This document shows, piece by piece, positions 59,301-64,000 of a DNA stretch of 64,000 nucleotides. The stretch spans positions 290,497-354,496 of the forward strand of contig NZ_JAHEBT010000055.1 of NCBI RefSeq assembly GCF_024642105.1, written 5' to 3'. Each line of letters begins with the position of its first letter. The first letter of the stretch is position 1. Source of the DNA: Flavobacterium sp. Its GTDB lineage: Bacteria > Bacteroidota > Bacteroidia > Flavobacteriales > Flavobacteriaceae. The notes under the pieces are model-generated. The model was given only the letters and a program-made list of their open reading frames with translations, made no database searches and was not told the DNA's origin. The translations under genes were made by a program, and so were the position numbers.

Positions 59301-60458
59301 TTAAGAATGATTGAACCTTTTGTAAGGAAGATAGGTTACAATAATTTCGATACCTCTTGTTATATAATAGGATAGAGCATTACTGATTTTAGAACTAATC
59401 GTATTTCTCGTTTGAAATGATTCAGAGGTTATTTTTTGGCATTGCAAAAGAATCTGTTGCAATTCTTCTTCAAAAAGGGTGGCAAATGCAGGAGATTCAA
59501 TTCCAACATTCATTTCAATGCTAGCATAAGAACTTAAGTTGTTGAGATTAAAAGAACCAATTGTAGACCAAGAACCATCAACTACCATCGCTTTTCCGTG
59601 TAAGACCGATTGGTTCCATTCGTACAATTCAATGTTGTGTTCCAATAATTTGGAATACAGATAGCAACTAGCCCTGCGGGTCATTGGCAAATCAGAAACC
59701 CCTGAAAGAATTAATTGGATTTTTACCTTGCTTTTTGAAGCTTCTAATAATGCATTGGTTAATTTTCGACCAGGAAGAAAATAACTTCCTACTATAATCA
59801 CTTTTTCTTTAGCTTCACTAACTGCTTGAATGTAGGCTTCTGAAATTTCACTCTTTCTATTCAACCAATCATTTTGAAGAATTTGTATCATTACTTTTTC
59901 TTCGGCTTCAAAGGTGGGTAGTATTGTTTTGCGTAAGGCACTTTTCTTTTTGCTGTAATTCGCTTTGCAATGGGATTGAATATCTTTTGCAATCGAGCTG
60001 TTGATTTCGATAGCAAAATCCAACCACGGTTTTGTGTTTGAAGTGCCGTGATATCGGTTAGCAATATTAATTCCGCCTATTAGAGCTACTTTGCCATCAG
60101 CTACCACTACTTTTTTATGCAGTCTCCTTCCGATGTAAAAAGAGCTGGCAGAAAATAAGGGAGAAAAAAAACGGATATGTCCTCCAGCTTGTCGGAATTC
60201 CTTGCTAATTTCATTTGGAAAAGAAAGGGAGCCAAAGCCATCCAATAAAAGATACACTTTAACTTGCCGCTTTAGTGCCTCTTTTAAAGCCAAAAGAATG
60301 CGTTTGCCTGTTGCATCATTGTCAAAAATATACGTCTGGATATGGATTTCGGTAACGGCATCATTAATAATTCGTTCTAATCTAGAAAAATAATCGTCCC
60401 CACTATGCACGAGTTGGACCGACTTGAAAGGGAGATTATTTTTTTCGGATTCAAACAT
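59301..60458 (-). CDS. Phospholipase D-like protein, cardiolipin synthase type
   Basis: 385 residues with two HKD motifs: HKKVVVAD (114-121) and HGKAMVVD (287-294), each followed by GxxN (GGINIANRYH and GSFNLNNLSS). No N-terminal membrane helices, unlike ClsA, so it is closer to ClsB/YbhO types. Probably condenses phosphatidylglycerol-type lipids into cardiolipin, or hydrolyses phospholipids. Located between SDR (41 nt) and mlaE. Confidence 0.88.
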   Translation of the reverse strand: MFESEKNNLPFKSVQLVHSGDDYFSRLERIINDAVTEIHIQTYIFDNDATGKRILLALKEALKRQVKVYLLLDGFGSLSFPNEISKEFRQAGGHIRFFSPLFSASSFYIGRRLHKKVVVADGKVALIGGINIANRYHGTSNTKPWLDFAIEINSSIAKDIQSHCKANYSKKKSALRKTILPTFEAEEKVMIQILQNDWLNRKSEISEAYIQAVSEAKEKVIIVGSYFLPGRKLTNALLEASKSKVKIQLILSGVSDLPMTRRASCYLYSKLLEHNIELYEWNQSVLHGKAMVVDGSWSTIGSFNLNNLSSYASIEMNVGIESPAFATLFEEELQQILLQCQKITSESFQTRNTISSKISNALSYYITRGIEIIVTYLPYKRFNHS

Positions 60459-60499
60459 GTATTTGGATTGACAGTTATAAAACTTAAAATTACATAATT

Positions 60500-61255
60500 T
60501 TATTGAGCCACAAAACCACCATCAATAACCATTGGATGTCCTGTTACAAATGAAGCTTCGTCTGAACACATCCAAATTACTGCATTGGCAATTTCTTCGG
60601 GAGAACCAAATCTCCCTACAGGTTCCATTTTTGCAAATTGTTTTTCGGTTTCTTTGTTGTTTTTGGTTACTCGGTCAATCATTGGTGTATCAATAATTCC
60701 AGGGCAAACGGCATTTATTCTAATGCCTTCTTTGGCATATTCTAAAGCAGCCGTTTTGGTTAAGCCAATTACGCCGTGTTTAGAAGCTACATAAGCAGGA
60801 GAACCATAAAATCCCACTAATCCAGCGACAGAAGCACAATTAATAATTACTCCTTTATGGTGTTTTAGCATTTCGGGAATTTCGTATTTCATACAAAGCC
60901 AAATTCCTTTTAAGTTGATATTTAATGTATTGTCCCAGTTTTCTTCAGAACAAGCTGCGGTAATGGCTACTCGGCCTTCAATGCCTGCGTTGTTAAAAGC
61001 ATAGTCCAGCCGTCCAAATGTGGCAATTGTTTTTTCAATCATTAATTTGACTTCTGTCGAATTGGAAACATCACATTGAATAAATAGCATTTTTTCTGCT
61101 ATTTTTTTGATGGCAGATAGAGCTTCCAAATTTTCGTTTTTATCTACAACCACCACTTTTGCCCCTTTTTTCGCAAAAGCAATTGCAGTTGCTTTACCAA
61201 TTCCAGAAGTTCCGCCTGTTATAAGTGCTACTTTGTTTTTGAATGGTGTTTCCAT
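60500..61255 (-). CDS. Classical short-chain dehydrogenase/reductase
   Basis: 251 residues. TGGTSGIGKA (14-23), NNAGIEGR, catalytic Ser in NCASVAGL and the YxxxK pair in PAYVASKHG. Ends with VTGHPMVIDGGFVAQ, typical of classical SDRs of the glucose 1-dehydrogenase/2,5-dichloro-diene-diol-like group. Substrate unknown. Starts 3 nt after ppsA. Confidence 0.9.
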   Translation of the reverse strand: METPFKNKVALITGGTSGIGKATAIAFAKKGAKVVVVDKNENLEALSAIKKIAEKMLFIQCDVSNSTEVKLMIEKTIATFGRLDYAFNNAGIEGRVAITAACSEENWDNTLNINLKGIWLCMKYEIPEMLKHHKGVIINCASVAGLVGFYGSPAYVASKHGVIGLTKTAALEYAKEGIRINAVCPGIIDTPMIDRVTKNNKETEKQFAKMEPVGRFGSPEEIANAVIWMCSDEASFVTGHPMVIDGGFVAQ

Positions 61256-61258
61256 AAT

Positions 61259-63679
61259 TTAGATAGTTTTAGATGTGATTTTTTTTAATTTTTTCTCTGC
61301 TTCCAAAATATTTTCAATGCCTTTTACTAATGCGTCTGGAGTAAATGAAATACTATCAATACCTTTTGCAACCAAAAATTGAGCAAAGTGGGGGAGGTCA
61401 CTCGGTGCTTGACCGCATAAACCAACTTTTATTTCAAATCGCTTAGCTACCCGAATCGTTTCTTTAATTAAGGATTGTACCGCGGGGTTTTCTTCGTCAA
61501 ATAAATAACTCACTAGGGAAGAATCTCGGTCTAGCCCTAATGTGAGTTGCGTTAGATCGTTGGAACCAATTGAAAATCCATCAAAGAGTTTCGCAAATTC
61601 ATCTGCCAAAAGGACATTGCTGGGTATTTCAATCATAACATATACTTGTAATCCATTGACGCCTTGAACTAATCCATTTTTAGCCATTTCAGTAAGGACA
61701 TTTTCTCCTTCTTCAACAGTTCGGCAAAACGGAATCATTAACTTCACATTAGTAAGTCCCATTTCATCCCGTACTTTTTTCATGGCTTGACTTTCTAACG
61801 CAAAACCTTTTCGGTAAAAATTACTGTAATATCGAGAAGCTCCTCTAAAGCCAATCATCGGATTTTCTTCGTCAGGCTCAAAATAGCTGCCTCCGATGAG
61901 GTTGGCATATTCATTACTTTTAAAATCACTCATTCGTACAATTACCTCCTTTGGATAAAAGGCACAGGCTACAGTAGCTACAGCTTCGGCTAGTTGTGTT
62001 ACAAAATAGTCTTTTGGGTCAGCGTAGCCTTTGGTTAGTGCTGCTATTTGAGCAATCGTATCTTGATTAGTAATTTTTTCTGGTTCGCATAAAGCCAGCG
62101 GATGTATCTTTATGGTATTCGAAATAACAAACTCCATTCGCATCAAACCCACGCCTTGATTTGGATAACGGCTTAATTCAAAGGCTTTTTCAGGATCTGC
62201 TAGAATGAGCATGGGGGCTGTTTCAGGTAATTTCAACCGACTAAAGTCTTGTTCCGTCGTTTTCCAACGCAATGTGCCGTTATAAATGACTCCTTCTTTT
62301 CCTTCGGCACAGGATACTGTAATTTCTTGTCCGTTTTTTATTGTAGCTGTGGCATCTCCACAACCCACAACGGCTACTATGTCTAATTCTCTTGCGACAA
62401 TTGCGGCATGGCTAGTGCGTCCTCCTTTATTGGTCACTATAGCAGCTGCTTTTTTCATAATTGGATCCCAATCGGGATTGGTTAAATCAGTTACAATGAT
62501 TTCTCCTTCTTGTACCAAGTAGCCTTCTTGAGCATTGTTTATAATACGTGCCTTACCCGAGGTGATTTTATCTCCTAGAGCAATTCCTTTGCATAAAACA
62601 CTCCCTTTTTCAAGTAAGGTGTACATTTTTCTAACCTGTGTATTGGGTTTGTTATGGATTGTCTCTGGGCGTGCTTGTACAATATAGAGTTGGTTGTTGG
62701 TGCCGTCTTTTGCCCACTCAATGTCCATCGCTTTTTTGTAATGCTTCTCAATGGAGTAGCACCAACGAGCGAGCTGAATGACTTCAGTGTCACTCAATGA
62801 AAACTGATTTTGATTTTCTAAAGAGGTGGTTGTGTTGATAATAGTATTGGTGGCTGAAATTTCTTTTTCATTGTAAATCATAGTAAACTCTTTTTTACCA
62901 CAATGTTTTTTTAGGATAGGATTCCATTTTTCGTTTTCCAATGTAGGTTTGAAAACCATCCACTCGTCTGGTGTAACAGTGCCTTGGACAATGTTTTCGC
63001 CGAGTCCCCAAATTCCATTTATAATAATAGTATTCTCAAACCCAGTATCAGGGTCAATAGTAAAAGCAACTCCCGAAGCCGATTGGTCGCTTCGCACCAT
63101 TTGTTGTACTCCCACAGAAATGGCAATATCCAAATCCTGAAATCCCATATCATAACGGTATTTAATAGCGCGATCTGTAAACAAAGACACAAAACAATGA
63201 TGTACGGCATCAATCAATTGCTCTTCTCCAGAAATATTCAAAAAAGATTGCATTTGTCCTGCAAAACTAGCTGAGGGTAAATCTTCCGATGTAGCGCTAC
63301 TCCTCACAGCTACATTAAGCGAAGTAAATCCGCATTGTTGGCTCAAAGCGCGATATGCTTTCTTGATTTCGGATTCAATAATCTGAGGTATTCGGGCAGA
63401 AAGAATTCGTTCCCGTGCAGTTGTTCCTATATAGGACAGGTTAGCAAAATGCTCCGTATCTAAAGATTGAAATAAATCATTCAGTACCTTTTCTAACTGA
63501 TTTTCTTTTCGAAATAGCCGATATCCTTCAGCGGTAATCGCAAATCCATTCGGAATTTGAATCCCAATAGGATTGAGTTGGTTGTACATTTCACCAAGCG
63601 AAGCATTTTTTCCGCCTACTTCACTAATAGCGCTTATTCCGATTTCATTAAAGAATAGAATGTATTTGTAATTCCCCAT
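61259..63679 (-). CDS. ppsA: Phosphoenolpyruvate synthase
   Basis: 806 residues. N-terminal ATP-grasp with GGKNASLGEM and VRSSATSEDLPSASFAGQ, the phosphohistidine domain with His424 in GGRTSHAAIVAREL, and the C-terminal PEP/pyruvate barrel with Cys755 in VGLCGQAPSD. Length is close to E. coli PpsA (792). Makes PEP from pyruvate with ATP for gluconeogenesis. First gene of ppsA-SDR-PLD. Upstream region 63680-64000 has no clear promoter by eye. Confidence 0.95.
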   Translation of the reverse strand: MGNYKYILFFNEIGISAISEVGGKNASLGEMYNQLNPIGIQIPNGFAITAEGYRLFRKENQLEKVLNDLFQSLDTEHFANLSYIGTTARERILSARIPQIIESEIKKAYRALSQQCGFTSLNVAVRSSATSEDLPSASFAGQMQSFLNISGEEQLIDAVHHCFVSLFTDRAIKYRYDMGFQDLDIAISVGVQQMVRSDQSASGVAFTIDPDTGFENTIIINGIWGLGENIVQGTVTPDEWMVFKPTLENEKWNPILKKHCGKKEFTMIYNEKEISATNTIINTTTSLENQNQFSLSDTEVIQLARWCYSIEKHYKKAMDIEWAKDGTNNQLYIVQARPETIHNKPNTQVRKMYTLLEKGSVLCKGIALGDKITSGKARIINNAQEGYLVQEGEIIVTDLTNPDWDPIMKKAAAIVTNKGGRTSHAAIVARELDIVAVVGCGDATATIKNGQEITVSCAEGKEGVIYNGTLRWKTTEQDFSRLKLPETAPMLILADPEKAFELSRYPNQGVGLMRMEFVISNTIKIHPLALCEPEKITNQDTIAQIAALTKGYADPKDYFVTQLAEAVATVACAFYPKEVIVRMSDFKSNEYANLIGGSYFEPDEENPMIGFRGASRYYSNFYRKGFALESQAMKKVRDEMGLTNVKLMIPFCRTVEEGENVLTEMAKNGLVQGVNGLQVYVMIEIPSNVLLADEFAKLFDGFSIGSNDLTQLTLGLDRDSSLVSYLFDEENPAVQSLIKETIRVAKRFEIKVGLCGQAPSDLPHFAQFLVAKGIDSISFTPDALVKGIENILEAEKKLKKITSKTI

Positions 63680-63880
63680 TTTTCACCATTTAAAATTAAA
63701 AACAATAACTTAAAAGCTTATTGCTATTGCAATCTGCTTTTTCAATTGAAAAATTTTCGGCTTGGGGATTAAATGAAGAGAGTAGGAGTCTCTGGTAATT
63801 GATGAATATAAATATATAAAATAAATATCTGATTTACAACGTATTGTAGAATAAATAATTCAAAGGGATATGATTTTATG
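63680..63880. other. Upstream region of ppsA, nothing recognised
   Basis: About 200 nt of AT-rich non-coding sequence. No strong TAnnTTTG promoter on the minus strand (only a TATATTTA-like site), no RNA gene and no coding frame. Beyond 63880 the base composition changes sharply. Confidence 0.5.
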
Positions 63881-64000
63881 GCGTTTCCTGTTGGCTTCGT
63901 GACCTCGCCAAGACAGGTCGGGCTATTCGCTACAAGTCCTCGCTGTTGCGCTATGCTTCACATGCTGTGGGCTTTTCGCTGCTATCCCTAACGCGGGTTC
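63881..64000. repeat. GC-rich probable dispersed repeat at the window edge
   Basis: About 120 nt with clearly higher GC than the surrounding AT-rich DNA, including GGTCGGGCTATTCGCTACAA and a final CTATCCCTAACGCGGGTTC. The tail and CGCTACAAGTCCTCGCT pieces match, from memory, a dispersed intergenic repeat in many Flavobacterium genomes. No open frame. Truncated by the window. Confidence 0.5.

Noticed and set aside
1..64000. CRISPR array, prophage, insertion sequence transposase, restriction or toxin-antitoxin system
   Set aside because: No regularly spaced identical repeats with unique spacers, no Cas, integrase, transposase or restriction gene found; ORF6N alone does not show a prophage.

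Overview
The window comes from a low-GC Bacteroidota genome, most likely a Flavobacterium or close relative. Reasons: nearly every convincing promoter has the Bacteroidota -7 box TAnnTTTG, in the best cases 17-20 nt after a TTTG -33 box; Shine-Dalgarno sequences are weak; secreted proteins are lipoproteins or carry ...AQ signal peptides; transketolase is split into two genes; CarB is short; and a zeaxanthin-type carotenoid operon is present. This is inference from gene content; no 16S rRNA gene is present.

Layout. 1-4647 (minus): envelope/sugar operon with a DUF4199 membrane protein, a GT2 polyprenyl-phosphate glycosyltransferase, an ORF6N protein, phosphoglucomutase and an ABC exporter cut by the window edge. 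4892-8480: ribosomal protein bL31 type B, a GlmU-like protein, and a minus-strand membrane-tethered Kelch protein with a possible winged-helix tail. 8865-12404: an ABC-F ATPase, a MITE-like element, a hydrolase and a lytic transglycosylase. 12413-12907: a small GIY-YIG nuclease gene enclosed by palindromic repeats. 13596-16782: rpmH and carB. 16947-22419: a CarH/LitR-like MerR photoreceptor candidate followed by crtI, crtB, crtZ, an SRPBCC protein and a photolyase. 22500-27092: folE, an atypical SDR, DUF2805, an ABC1 kinase, a TetR regulator and a divergent TIGR01777 epimerase. 27098-30736: YceI, thioesterase, RmuC, pseudouridine synthase and TrmL. 30742-36117: cobalamin uptake genes with a cobalamin riboswitch ahead of the TonB-dependent receptor. 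36181-39505: S41 peptidase, DUF4252, and a divergent HTH/SHOCT pair around a perfect palindrome. 39608-39979: tRNA-Leu and two identical tRNA-Lys genes. 40107-46756: shikimate kinase, PyrR-like transferase, S4 protein, FKBP-like lipoprotein, split transketolase, two rhodaneses, an HMA protein and an SGNH hydrolase. 46781-53316: cysteine synthesis, an atypical NRAMP, DUF2752, Smr protein, duplicated-domain lipoprotein and cysteine desulfurase. 53302-63679 (minus): PEP synthase, SDR, phospholipase D, an MlaE/F/D lipid transporter, a GH130 enzyme and a GT4-family protein.

How the parts connect. The strongest functional theme is light and cobalamin. The MerR protein has the W-x9-EH and E-x-H-x-x-G cobalamin-binding signatures of CarH and heads an operon for carotenoids and photorepair. 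Genes often seen with LitR/CarH loci lie directly downstream on the other strand, and a B12-uptake system is about 11 kb further on. The most unusual structural theme is the set of palindromic repeats. One family brackets the GIY-YIG gene and supplies its last codons, which is a plausible GIY-YIG-associated repeat system comparable in concept to REP/RAYT pairs. Two other MITE-like elements are present.

Limits: everything here comes from reading sequence by eye. No homology search, structure prediction or RNA folding was run, and membrane segments, promoters and operons are predictions.
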